From Vibrio pomeroyi (GTDB lineage Bacteria > Pseudomonadota > Gammaproteobacteria > Enterobacterales > Vibrionaceae): 64,000 bases of DNA. The stretch covers positions 1,798,001 to 1,862,000 of the forward strand of contig CP090855.1 in NCBI GenBank assembly GCA_041879425.1, written 5' to 3'. Position numbers and translations under genes: made by a program. Below, in pieces: positions 35,288 to 43,911 of the stretch. The first letter of the stretch is position 1, and the number at the start of each line of letters is the position of its first letter. Under the pieces are notes generated by a model. The model was not told the origin of the DNA. It did no database searches and was given only the letters and a program-made list of their open reading frames with translations.

Positions 35288-36418
35288 ATGAAAACTACTA
35301 GAATTACAGCAATATTTGCGTTGATGAGTCTGTGTACTTCGGTTATGGCATCTGAAGTTTCAGTTGTTCGTATCATGGATTTGGAAACTGGTACTCTTGT
35401 TGAAAATTACAAGTCATCAGGAAGTGATAAGCTTGCACGTAAAACTCAAGAAATTGGTGGATTGTCCGCAATAGCCATGGTTTCTTCAAAAAAGTTTGTT
35501 GCATTATCGGATGCTCGTTCCCGTCCATCGAAAGGGTTAACTCGGTTTTACAAAGGGTCGTTCTCCGACAATTATAACCAGTTTAAAATTGACGACGTAG
35601 TTGTATTGAAGAACAAACAAGGTAAACCTTTCGGTCCGAATGAGAAAGACCCAGAATCATTGGTATTACTGCCTAGTGGTAATATCTTATGGGGTTCAGA
35701 AGCTAGTCACACTTTGATAGTTTCTGACCTTGATGGGAATCAAATTAGTGATGTTTCATACCTGCTGCCTGCTTATTATAAGGGGGATAATAAAACAATT
35801 GGTCTTAGGAAGAACCAGTCCTTGGAAGGTATGAGTCTATCTCCTGATGGTACTACATTGTTTGTAGCAACTGAATCTGCTTTGATTCAAGATGGTTCCG
35901 TTTCCACCCCGACGACCCCTTCTCTATCTCGAATATTAAAGTTTGAAGTCGATAAATCCTCTCAGTTGAAATTGGTTGGTGAATATGGCTATGTGGTCGA
36001 TCGAATAAATGTTCAGAGTAAATATGGTGTTCATGACAATGGCGTTTCTGACATATTAGCAATCGATAACAATAGGTTATTAGTAGTCGAACGAAATGGG
36101 TATTCAGTAAAAGAAGGGTATTGCTGTTTCGACTTTGATGTTCGTGTTTTTAAAGTGAATCTCACAAATGCAACAAACTTAAAAGGGACACATTCAGTAA
36201 GTGATGTTGATGCACCAAATCCGATACTACCAGCTTATAAGTCATTATACTTTAAATTTTCTGACCTTGTCTCAGACCAGCAAAATTATGAAGGTTTAAC
36301 TTATGGTCCGTTGGTTGATGGAAAATCAACATTGCTATTCAGTGCGGATAATAATTTTCAACCACATCAAAAAAGTCAGTTGGTATTGATTTCGGCGCCC
36401 GACTTGGAGCAACGTTAG
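35288..36418 (+). CDS. Periplasmic phytase-like esterase family protein
   Basis: 376 residues with a signal peptide (TAIFALMSLCTSVMA). It matches the esterase-like activity of phytase family: IGGLSAIAMVSSKKFVALSDA at the start (in parts: GGLSAIAM, FVALSDA), SLEGMSLSPDG, DNGVSDILAIDNNRLLVVER, NYEGLTYGP and LLFSADNNF. Beta-propeller repeats are apparent. The family is associated with periplasmic phosphoester hydrolysis. It starts 14 bases after the porin gene and its stop abuts the 5'-nucleotidase start, so the three are one operon. It may trim a phosphate from the substrate before or with the nucleotidase. Confidence 0.82.
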   Translation: MKTTRITAIFALMSLCTSVMASEVSVVRIMDLETGTLVENYKSSGSDKLARKTQEIGGLSAIAMVSSKKFVALSDARSRPSKGLTRFYKGSFSDNYNQFKIDDVVVLKNKQGKPFGPNEKDPESLVLLPSGNILWGSEASHTLIVSDLDGNQISDVSYLLPAYYKGDNKTIGLRKNQSLEGMSLSPDGTTLFVATESALIQDGSVSTPTTPSLSRILKFEVDKSSQLKLVGEYGYVVDRINVQSKYGVHDNGVSDILAIDNNRLLVVERNGYSVKEGYCCFDFDVRVFKVNLTNATNLKGTHSVSDVDAPNPILPAYKSLYFKFSDLVSDQQNYEGLTYGPLVDGKSTLLFSADNNFQPHQKSQLVLISAPDLEQR

Positions 36419-36419
36419 T

Positions 36420-37994
36420 ATGAAAATTAGACTAACTCTAATAACCCTTGTTTTGGCTTTTAGTAGTGCAAGTGACGCCGAAGAAGTTATGAACCAAGAG
36501 CAATACCTTACTGTTCTTCATACTAACGACCACCATGGTCGCTTCTGGAAGGATGAACGTGATCAAGCTGGCATGGCTGCTCGTAAGACGTTGATTGATT
36601 CGATTCGAGATGAGGTGGCTTCTAAAGGAGGTCAAACCTTATTACTGTCCGGTGGTGACATAAACACAGGTGTTCCTGAATCAGACATGCAATATGCTAA
36701 GCCTGATTTTATCGGCATGAAATATCTTGGTTATGATGCCATGGCGGTTGGGAATCACGAATTTGACGTTTCATATGGTATCATGAATATGCAACAGGTT
36801 TGGTCGCAAGTGCCATTTCTATCGGCCAATATTTATGACAAATCCACAAATGAACGCTCATTTGCCCCATATAAGCTGTTTGACTTTGATGGTTTAAGAG
36901 TTGCCGTGCTTGGTTTAACAACTACGGATACACTTAAAGTTGGCTCTTCGACACTCAAACAGAAATACATTATCAATGATCCTAGCCAAGAGGTGTTAAA
37001 ACTGACCAAAGAACTCGATGCCAAGAGTCCTGATGTTGTAATTGCTTTAACTCATATGGGGCACTATGTAAATGGTGAACATGGATCCAATGCTTACGGT
37101 GACGTTACACTAGCGAACAACCTTCCAAATGGTACGCTTGATGCAATCATTGGTGGGCACTCTCAAAATGCTGTTTGTTATCAGAAAAACTCTCGAAAGA
37201 AAGAAGTCTTTGAACCTGGTGATGCCTGTTGGCCTGATAGGCACAATGGCACTTGGATCATGCAGGCGCAAGAGTGGGGGAGGTTTGTTGGGAGAGCAGA
37301 TTTCATCATTAAAGAAGGCGTAGTGGAACTGATTAATTACCAACTCATCCCTGTTAACTTGAAGAAAAAGGTTAAATTGGACGGTAATAAAAAGTATGTT
37401 CTTTATCAAAATGAGATTGATCAAGACGAAGATATAATATCGTTACTCAAACCTTATTATGAGAAAGGGAACAATTTAATCAATTATCGAATCACGAATA
37501 TTGCTCAAAGACTTGAAGGTGATAGAAAGGTTGTGAGGTCTCAGCAAACCAATTTAGGTAATGTTATTTCTGATTCTATGATGGTTAAAACTGGAGCTGA
37601 TTTAGCCATCATGAATTCAGGAGGTATTCGCGACAGTATTGATGAAGGCGAAGTAACGTATAGAAATATTTTGAAAGTACTGCCTTGGGGCAACAGCATA
37701 GTTACTGTTGAACTATCTGGTAGTGAACTTAAGACTTATCTTTCTGAGGTATTAAAGAAAACTCCAGGCTCTGGTGGTTATGTGCAGAGAAGTACTAACT
37801 TCAACTTGGTCGATGGAGAAGTTACCATAGATGGTAAGAAGCTTAGTCCTACCAATACATACAAGTTAGCGCTTTCTAGCTATGCTTCTCGTGGCGGCGA
37901 TGGATACCCAAAACTCAACAAACATCCAACTTATGTTGATACTGGATATTTAGATGCAGATGTATTAAAGGAGTTCCTAATCCAAAATAACTAA
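36420..37994 (+). CDS. Periplasmic 5'-nucleotidase (UshA-like metallophosphatase)
   Basis: 524 residues with a signal peptide (MKIRLTLITLVLAFSSASDA). The N-terminal metallophosphatase domain shows VLHTNDHHGRFW, LLSGGDINTG, AVGNHEFDV, IALTHMGHY and IGGHSQ. The C-terminal 5'-nucleotidase domain shows NLGNVISDSM, MNSGGIRDSI and KVLPWGNSIVTVELSG. It would release nucleosides and phosphate from nucleotides in the periplasm, feeding the Tsx-like channel side and the ABC transporter. A 1-base gap to the upstream gene indicates coupling. Closed by a terminator at 38021. Confidence 0.92.
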   Translation: MKIRLTLITLVLAFSSASDAEEVMNQEQYLTVLHTNDHHGRFWKDERDQAGMAARKTLIDSIRDEVASKGGQTLLLSGGDINTGVPESDMQYAKPDFIGMKYLGYDAMAVGNHEFDVSYGIMNMQQVWSQVPFLSANIYDKSTNERSFAPYKLFDFDGLRVAVLGLTTTDTLKVGSSTLKQKYIINDPSQEVLKLTKELDAKSPDVVIALTHMGHYVNGEHGSNAYGDVTLANNLPNGTLDAIIGGHSQNAVCYQKNSRKKEVFEPGDACWPDRHNGTWIMQAQEWGRFVGRADFIIKEGVVELINYQLIPVNLKKKVKLDGNKKYVLYQNEIDQDEDIISLLKPYYEKGNNLINYRITNIAQRLEGDRKVVRSQQTNLGNVISDSMMVKTGADLAIMNSGGIRDSIDEGEVTYRNILKVLPWGNSIVTVELSGSELKTYLSEVLKKTPGSGGYVQRSTNFNLVDGEVTIDGKKLSPTNTYKLALSSYASRGGDGYPKLNKHPTYVDTGYLDADVLKEFLIQNN

Positions 37995-38020
37995 CAACAC
38001 GGAGAAGTTGTAATAATTCT

Positions 38021-38047
38021 AAGCGGCTATTTAGCCGCTTTTTTATT
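38021..38047 (+). terminator. Terminator after the 5'-nucleotidase gene
   Basis: AAGCGGCTA / TAGCCGCTT stem with a T-rich tail. Confidence 0.85.
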
Positions 38048-38049
38048 TT

Positions 38050-38300
38050 CAGCCCTAAACCACCTACTTCAGTAGGTGGTTATCATTCAGTTGGGCTTTG
38101 CCTGTAGTTCTACCCATGTTAAATGCTCCCTTGATTTTTAGCGAAGTCAAAGAGGACAAATAACATAAGTAGATACAATCAAGCTTCCCACGTATTTTGG
38201 ATTTGTCGATTGCATAGGGATTAATGAAGAAAGTATTTGACGGTTATGTCAGGAATCGGGAAAAGCAGGAATGCTCTTAATTGAAATATTAACGTTGAAC
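38050..38300 (+). mobile_element. Internally deleted IS200/IS605 derivative (copy-1 type)
   Basis: The first 150 bases, including the left-end hairpin, match the intact copy at 12196 with only a few changes. The tnpA start is ATA instead of ATG. At about 38202 it jumps to the 3' part of tnpA (GTCGATTGCATAGGGATTAA, compare GTCGATAGCGTAGGGGTTAA) and then fades, with the right hairpin degraded. A non-autonomous, MITE-like or dead derivative. Confidence 0.82.
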
Positions 38301-38394
38301 TAAATAAGGCCCACCTTTAAATCGAATTAGACTAAGCAACTTCCTTTTGAATATGACACTCTTTCTTTTTTTGTGTGTGGTGGGATAAAGAAGT

Positions 38395-38408
38395 AAGGTT
38401 AGTACCAA
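38395..38408. promoter_or_regulatory. GGT-N4-ACC operator 3 (upstream of tsx-like gene)
   Basis: AAGGTTAGTACCAA. One outer arm deviates (AAGGT instead of TTGGT). 144 bases before the Tsx-like start; weakest of the six. Confidence 0.45.
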
Positions 38409-38509
38409 TTTGTTTTATTTTTCGGATTACTTATTGTTTTAATGTGTTTTTAGTTCCAGATAGCAGTTTTATTGAGCTTTTTAACGTTTTGCTGATGTGG
38501 TAGCGTTGG

Positions 38510-38523
38510 TTGGTACTTACCAA
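38510..38523. promoter_or_regulatory. GGT-N4-ACC operator 4 (upstream of tsx-like gene)
   Basis: TTGGTACTTACCAA, perfect arms, about 15 bases before the ribosome site of the Tsx-like gene; well placed to block transcription. Confidence 0.65.
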
Positions 38524-38538
38524 TATTAAGGCATGGCT

Positions 38539-39345
38539 ATGAAGAGAAGAATTATAACTATTACTTTAACATTTATGTTTAGCGGTCAAGCGCTGGCTTT
38601 AGACTACTTTGACGACGTGAGCAAGAATGACCATCGATGGTTTAAGTTTAACTATATGTTTGCTGTAGATGAGTTACCTGGAGAGTCAGACCACGATTAT
38701 GTTGAGTTGGAGTTTGGTGGCCGTTCGGGTATCTTTGATATGTACGGATATGTGGATTTATTTAATCCATTTGATTCCGAAGATAGCGACAAATATGACC
38801 AAGAAAAGCTATTTATGAAAATTGCACCTCGTATGTCTATTGACGGTCTGCTTAGGAAGGACTTTTCATTTGGGCCAGTTAAAGAATTATACGTGTCGGG
38901 AGTTTACTCTACTGGGGGAGCTGGTCATTCAGGTAACAATATTTCTACTAATGGCGGGTTGATTGGTATTGGAGCGGATATAGAAGTTCCAATTATGGGA
39001 GTTATGGGTTGGAGTATATTACGCCAGTATGATGTTAATACTCGAGAATGGAATGGATATCAGATTTCTACTGGTTGGTTTAATCCGCTAATTTATTTCG
39101 ATAATGGTTCGTTCTTAGCTTTTCAAGGTTATGGTGATTTTACTTGGGGAATGGATGATTCCGATCCTGATAACCTATCATCGACTGGTTTTGCTATGTT
39201 TAACGGTTTTTACTGGCATAACGATAAAGTTTCAGTAGGCTACGGTTTGAAATTTTTTAAAGATATTTATGGTCTAAAAGATGAGGGTTTTGCTGGTAAA
39301 ACAACAGGTGTAGCGCATTACTTTAGCGTCGGCTACTCGTTCTAA
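38539..39345 (+). CDS. Tsx/OmpK-family nucleoside-specific outer-membrane channel
   Basis: 268 residues from the ATG at 38539; AAGG lies 7 bases upstream, while the ATG at 38533 is too close to it. Signal peptide ending GQALA before LDYFDDVSKNDHRW. Family motifs: FKFNYMF, DYVELEFGGRSGIFDMYGYVD (typical of OmpK/Tsx, here given in parts: ELEFGGRSGIFD, YGYVDLF), FLAFQGYGDFTW, and a terminal HYFSVGYSF. Tsx proteins let nucleosides cross the outer membrane. Single-gene unit with its own operator pair and terminator. Supports nucleosides as the substrate class of the module. Confidence 0.88.
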   Translation: MKRRIITITLTFMFSGQALALDYFDDVSKNDHRWFKFNYMFAVDELPGESDHDYVELEFGGRSGIFDMYGYVDLFNPFDSEDSDKYDQEKLFMKIAPRMSIDGLLRKDFSFGPVKELYVSGVYSTGGAGHSGNNISTNGGLIGIGADIEVPIMGVMGWSILRQYDVNTREWNGYQISTGWFNPLIYFDNGSFLAFQGYGDFTWGMDDSDPDNLSSTGFAMFNGFYWHNDKVSVGYGLKFFKDIYGLKDEGFAGKTTGVAHYFSVGYSF

Positions 39346-39364
39346 TTAATAATTTCATATCAAT

Positions 39365-39392
39365 AAAAAAGCGGTGCAACCGCTTTTTTATT
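39365..39392. terminator. Bidirectional terminator between tsx-like gene and gntR
   Basis: AAAAAAGCGGTGCAACCGCTTTTTT, here as stem GCGGT/ACCGC flanked by A- and T-tracts, between two convergent genes. Confidence 0.85.
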
Positions 39393-40122
39393 GATAATAA
39401 GATCGACTATTAATTCGAATTGTGTAGTCAAACCGACTTGAAGGGTAAACCATTTCAACATACTCAATAGGCTGATCTTTCGAAGAATAACTTATTCGAT
39501 TGCATATTAGAACAGCTTCGTTCATCGTAATTTCAAGGTACTGACTTTCTTGAGGTGAGGGAAGCCTTGCGCTTAACGATTCAACAGCTTCGACTGGCTT
39601 AATTCCCCAGTTCTGGTTGAGTAGTCTATAAAGACTCTGACTATTCATTAATTCGACTTCAGTTATCGGTTTGTGGCCATTTAAAGGGATGTACGCTGTA
39701 TGAATGCCGATAGGTGTAGTTCCTGATAGACGCACACGCCTTATTTTTTGTACGCGGTCATCAGTACCATGTATAGATAGTTTATCTCTAATAAACTTAT
39801 TCGGTTCAATGACCTCCAAGTCGAGAATTATTTGACCAATAGAGAGCCCTTTGGACTCCAAATCGTCACTAAGACTATGTAATGAGCGCTGATTATCTCG
39901 GGAGTTTGAAGGACGAACGAAAGTGCCGCTTCCTTGCTCACTGCGTAAGTAACCTTCCTCCGTCATCATTTGAATTGCTTTGCGGACAGTTGAACGGCTG
40001 ACGTCATAAGATTCGCTGATCTGACGTTCTGTTGGGGTTGCTGTATTTTCTTTCCATAACCCCGCCTCGATCTGCTCCTTTAAGCGATTTGCCAACTCTA
40101 CGTATTTTCTTATCTTTTTCAT
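39388..40122 (-). CDS. GntR-family regulator, HutC subfamily
   Basis: 244 residues. Winged helix at 10-75 (LKEQIEAGLWKENTATPTER, SRSTVRKAIQMMTEEGYLRS, EQGSGTFVRP) and a UTRA effector domain at about 95-235 (RRVRLSGTTPIGIHTAYIP, FDYTIRI). HutC-type regulators usually repress from TGGTN-type palindromes until a pathway metabolite binds. Six GGT-N4-ACC palindromes lie in the three promoter regions of this module, two of them upstream of this gene, so autoregulation is likely. E. coli YegW, beside yegTUV, is a comparable HutC-type regulator. Confidence 0.9.
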   Translation of the reverse strand: MKKIRKYVELANRLKEQIEAGLWKENTATPTERQISESYDVSRSTVRKAIQMMTEEGYLRSEQGSGTFVRPSNSRDNQRSLHSLSDDLESKGLSIGQIILDLEVIEPNKFIRDKLSIHGTDDRVQKIRRVRLSGTTPIGIHTAYIPLNGHKPITEVELMNSQSLYRLLNQNWGIKPVEAVESLSARLPSPQESQYLEITMNEAVLICNRISYSSKDQPIEYVEMVYPSSRFDYTIRINSRSYYQ

Positions 40123-40286
40123 GCGTACTTCACTATCGTCAAATTAGATTGGCCAAAGACTCCACCCTAGCCCAATAATTAAATCCATTTCTGAGAGATA
40201 CTATATCTAATGTCCTTGTCTCTACAACTAATATCAACAGTATCACATACAAGACGAGTAAGATTATTTGAGTTTTGAATTTTATT

Positions 40287-40300
40287 TTGGTACGAACCTT
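40287..40300. promoter_or_regulatory. GGT-N4-ACC operator 5 (divergent gntR / transporter region)
   Basis: TTGGTACGAACCTT, core identical to operator 1. 165 bases from the gntR start. Confidence 0.55.
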
Positions 40301-40448
40301 TTACTGGTGCTTTGCTCTGGGTTTTTATTCCTGAATTTATATAATTCTTTGTTTTTGTTGGTGTTTATTTGGTTTGGGCAATCGTTTTTGTTATGGTTTA
40401 ATAATGATTGACATCACATTAATAGGTTTTTTGCTCATTTTTTATTGT

Positions 40449-40462
40449 TTGGTTCGTACCAA
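40449..40462. promoter_or_regulatory. GGT-N4-ACC operator 6 (divergent gntR / transporter region)
   Basis: TTGGTTCGTACCAA, perfect arms, just upstream of the gntR pseudogene and of the transporter operon read rightward. A TTGACA at 40408 lies before it. Confidence 0.65.
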
Positions 40463-40499
40463 TTGTGTATTGTTATTATGTAAGCTACAGTAATGGGAT

Positions 40500-41246
40500 A
40501 GTGAATGATGGGCAACGAGCCGAAGTGCAAGACTCTTTTTACACGTTTAAAGGTAATGATGGTATTTGGCAAGAGAACAATGCAATACCTGTAGAACGCA
40601 AAATTAGCCTTGAGTATTCAGTCAGTCGTTCAACTGTTCGCAAAGCAATTCAAATGATGACGGAGGAAGGTTACTTACGCAGTGAACATGGGAGTGGCAC
40701 CGTTGCGTTGCACGTCCGTTAAGTTTTTAAGTTTAAGAGATAGTTTTCGTTCTCTTCATTTTTTTAGTGAGGTTATAGCTCTAGAAGGAAAATCTGCTAA
40801 TCAGTCCATATTGGAAGTGAGTGTAGTTACGCCGAGTGACTACATTCGGAATCGATTAGGGTTAGAGCCCTAGTTAGACAAGATTAAAAAATATGTTGTT
40901 TGAGATGTGATGGTTCGATGGCAATTGGTGTTCACACGGTTTATTTACCTATTATTAAAGGAGCTTGGTTATTGAGTGTGAGCTCAGTCAAAAGCGAGTC
41001 TTTATCTATTGATAGGAGACCAATGGGGATTAAAACCTATTGAAGTGATCGAGTTTTTAACTGCAAGGTTTCCCTCTCTCGCTGAAAGCAAGGTTCTAGA
41101 AATATCAACGAGTGAAGCTGTTTTGACCTGATGTCGTGTGACGTATTCAGCTCCCCTTACAACCATTAGAACATGTTGAGATGGTTTATATATCAAGTTG
41201 TTACGACTACACCGTAAGAATCAATAGGAAATATTTACAAGTTTAA
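40500..41246 (+). pseudogene. Degenerate second HutC-type gntR gene
   Basis: Homologue of the intact gntR in the opposite orientation, broken by frameshifts and stops. Recognisable pieces: GIWQENNAIPVERKISLEYS, VRKAIQMMTEEGYLRSEHGS, then in other frames LRDSFRSLHFFSEVIALEGK, VVTPSDYIRNRLGLEP, AIGVHTVYLPI, and near the end DYTVRINRKYLQV with a stop at 41244. It ends 20 bases before the BMP gene and was probably the original first gene of the transporter operon. A 59-base block (40627-40685) differs from the intact gene (39938-39996) at one base, while the flanks are much more diverged. Confidence 0.85.
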
Positions 41247-41266
41247 ATCCTGCGGAGAATAATAAT

Positions 41267-42325
41267 ATGAAAAAATTTATCGGTATAACATTAGTGAGTA
41301 GTTTAGCTCTTGTTGCAGGTCTTTCATCTACCGTGAAAGCTGCTGACGACTTTAGTGCTGTTTACTTCGTGCATGGCACGTTAGGAGATAAGTCATTCAT
41401 GGATTCTGCGCAGCGCGGTATGGAGATGGCCAAAGAAAAACTCAATATGCGCTCTAGGACGGTTGAAGCAGGCTTAGATAGCACCCAGTGGGAACCAGCG
41501 TTTCGTGATGTTGTAGAGTTCGAGGACTACGATGTTTATGTCGCTGTGACTTACCCAATGGCAAGTGTTGTTCAAGAGCTTGCTCAAGAGTATCCAGATA
41601 AGAAATTCGTACTTATTGATGCTGAAGTTGACTACAGCGCATGTAGTAATAAATGTGACAACGTTTACTCACTATTGTTCAAGCAAAGTGAAGCCTCGTT
41701 ATTAGCCGGTGCTTATGCTGCAAGCATGACTAAGTCAGAGGCACCGCAAGCAAATAAAGACAAAATGGTCGTAGGTATTGTTGGTGGTCAAGAAGTCCCT
41801 GTAATTCAAGACTTTGTTGTAGGTTTCGAGCAAGGTGTTGAATTTGTTGATAAAGACGTGAAAGTACTTGTGCAGTACGCGAATTCGTGGACTGACCCTG
41901 CTAAAGGTAAAGAGATTGCAAAAGCACTATATGATCAAGGTGCAGACATCGTTTTTGCTGTAGCCGGTGGTACGGGGCAAGGTGTGTTTGAGGCAGCACA
42001 AGAAGAAAATCGTTACGCAATTGGTGTTGATGCTGACCAATCTGAAATTCTTAAAGCGTCTAACCCAACTCAAGCGAGCCTTATTATTACTTCTGTATTG
42101 AAGAATGTAGATACTGGCTTACTTCTTGTGCTTGAAAAAGCCAAAAAAGGTGAGCTTAACTACGGCCAGTCAGAGTTTATAGGTGTCAAGGAAGGTGCCG
42201 TTGGTTTGGCTAAGAATGAAGTATACAAATCGGTGACACCTTACCCAGTGCAAGAAAATATCAAGTCTATTGAGTTAAAGCTTATTAATAAGTCTCTTGT
42301 AGCTAATTCCGTATTCAACCGCTAA
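41267..42325 (+). CDS. BMP-family nucleoside ABC transporter substrate-binding protein
   Basis: 352 residues with a signal peptide (LVSSLALVAGLSSTVKA before ADDFSAVYF). Basic membrane protein / PnrA family, the nucleoside-binding class: VYFVHGTLGDKSFMDSAQRG, GIVGGQEVPVIQDFVVGFEQ, IVFAVAGGTGQGVFEAA and AIGVDADQSEI. No lipobox, so it is a free periplasmic binder. GGAG precedes the ATG. First intact gene of an eight-part operon running to 49119. The ligand is probably a purine or pyrimidine nucleoside; which one cannot be told. Confidence 0.9.
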   Translation: MKKFIGITLVSSLALVAGLSSTVKAADDFSAVYFVHGTLGDKSFMDSAQRGMEMAKEKLNMRSRTVEAGLDSTQWEPAFRDVVEFEDYDVYVAVTYPMASVVQELAQEYPDKKFVLIDAEVDYSACSNKCDNVYSLLFKQSEASLLAGAYAASMTKSEAPQANKDKMVVGIVGGQEVPVIQDFVVGFEQGVEFVDKDVKVLVQYANSWTDPAKGKEIAKALYDQGADIVFAVAGGTGQGVFEAAQEENRYAIGVDADQSEILKASNPTQASLIITSVLKNVDTGLLLVLEKAKKGELNYGQSEFIGVKEGAVGLAKNEVYKSVTPYPVQENIKSIELKLINKSLVANSVFNR

Positions 42326-42389
42326 TACAAGCATGTTGGAGCAGGGATAAGCCTTTATTACTCTGCTCACTGACCGAGGCCTCGATATA

Positions 42390-43910
42390 ATGACTGATTT
42401 TTTAAGAGTCGATGGAATTTCCAAGACTTATGATAATGGCGTAGTTGCAAATACTGATATCAGTTTCAATGTGCAACAAGGGATTATGCATGCCATCTGC
42501 GGCGAGAATGGTGCAGGTAAAAGTACGCTGATGAAAATGCTATATGGTTTGGTAAAACCAACATCAGGAGATATTTATTACAAAGGTGACAAACTGGATT
42601 TAGACAGCCCTAAAGAAGCGATTGAGTTGGGTATTGGTATGGTTCATCAAGAGTTTATGCTTGTCCCTTCATTTACAGTGGCGGAAAATATCACACTCGG
42701 TGCAGACGTGTTAAAAGGTGGTTTTCTTGATAAAGAAGATGCAATTCGCGTCACTAGAGCCCTTGCTGAAACGTACAAATTTGATATTGACGCGGAAGCA
42801 ACTGTTGAGTCCATTCCTGTTGGTATGCGTCAACGTGTTGAAATTTTAAAAGCATTATACCGAGGTGCCGACCTTCTTATTCTTGATGAACCCACGGCTG
42901 TATTGACCCCTCAAGAAAGCGAAGAGTTATTTGTTTCTCTTAAAAGGCTTGTAAGAGAGCAAAATAAATCAGTCATATTTATTACTCATAAGCTGAAAGA
43001 AGTGAAATTTGCTTCAGACAAAATTACCGTTATCCAACATGGCAAAGTAACAGGCAATTTTGATACTGATAGCGTGTCGGTAGAGCAACTCGCGAATAGT
43101 ATGGTTGGTCGAGAAGTCGATAACACTTACTACAGAAAATCACAAGATATTGGTATTAAAGCCCTAGAAATCAAAGGTCTTAACTATAAAGATAGTGCTG
43201 GTATCCAGCGAATTAACAACCTTTCAATCGATGTTTATGAGGGGGAAGTGCTTGGGATTGCAGGTGTTGAAGGAAACGGTCAAACAGAGTTAGCGCGACT
43301 GATTTCTGGTCTAGATAAACCAACTTCTGGGGATATTGAGTTTTACGGCCAGGCCATCCAAGGGAAGACTCCACGTCAAATTCGTGATCTTAAAGTTGCC
43401 CATGTATCTGAAGACCGAAAAGGGGATGGTACAGCTGGGGAAGCGTCCATTCGTGATAACGTAATAGTTGATCGTTATCACCAGAAAAGCTTCGGTGATA
43501 TGGGACTTCTAAAGATGGGGTACATAAAAGAGCACCTAGACCACCTTATCGCCCGATTTGATATTCGCTGCAAGAGCCAGGAAACCGCAATTGGTTCCCT
43601 GTCTGGCGGTAATATGCAAAAAGTTGTAATTGCTCGGGAAGTTTCTGCAGAGCCTAAATTTCTGATTGCAGCCCAACCCACTAGAGGCGTCGATATTGGT
43701 GCTGCTCAACTGATTAGGAATGAATTAATTACACTCCGAGATAACAAAAAAGGTGTGCTTTTACTCTCTGCAGATTTAGATGAGATTTTGTCAATCTCTG
43801 ATCGCATCGCTGTTATCTATAAAGGTGAGATTGTCGGTGTGTTTAAGAATGAAAACATTGATGAAAAGGCCCTCGGTCTTTACATGCTTGGGCTAAAGAG
43901 GCAGTCATAA
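42390..43910 (+). CDS. Nucleoside ABC transporter ATP-binding protein (NupA/YufO-like)
   Basis: 506 residues with two ABC domains, as in the simple-sugar and nucleoside class. First domain: Walker A GENGAGKSTLMKML, Q-loop MVHQEF, signature region IPVGMRQRVEILKAL, Walker B LLILDEPTAVLTP. Second domain: a degenerate Walker A GVEGNGQTELARL and signature LSGGNMQKVVIARE, with the Walker B-like FLIAAQPTRGVD, where the usual catalytic region is altered. One competent and one degenerate nucleotide site is normal for this class. It energises the two permeases encoded next; its stop is one base from the permease start. Confidence 0.92.
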   Translation: MTDFLRVDGISKTYDNGVVANTDISFNVQQGIMHAICGENGAGKSTLMKMLYGLVKPTSGDIYYKGDKLDLDSPKEAIELGIGMVHQEFMLVPSFTVAENITLGADVLKGGFLDKEDAIRVTRALAETYKFDIDAEATVESIPVGMRQRVEILKALYRGADLLILDEPTAVLTPQESEELFVSLKRLVREQNKSVIFITHKLKEVKFASDKITVIQHGKVTGNFDTDSVSVEQLANSMVGREVDNTYYRKSQDIGIKALEIKGLNYKDSAGIQRINNLSIDVYEGEVLGIAGVEGNGQTELARLISGLDKPTSGDIEFYGQAIQGKTPRQIRDLKVAHVSEDRKGDGTAGEASIRDNVIVDRYHQKSFGDMGLLKMGYIKEHLDHLIARFDIRCKSQETAIGSLSGGNMQKVVIAREVSAEPKFLIAAQPTRGVDIGAAQLIRNELITLRDNKKGVLLLSADLDEILSISDRIAVIYKGEIVGVFKNENIDEKALGLYMLGLKRQS

Positions 43911-43911
43911 C

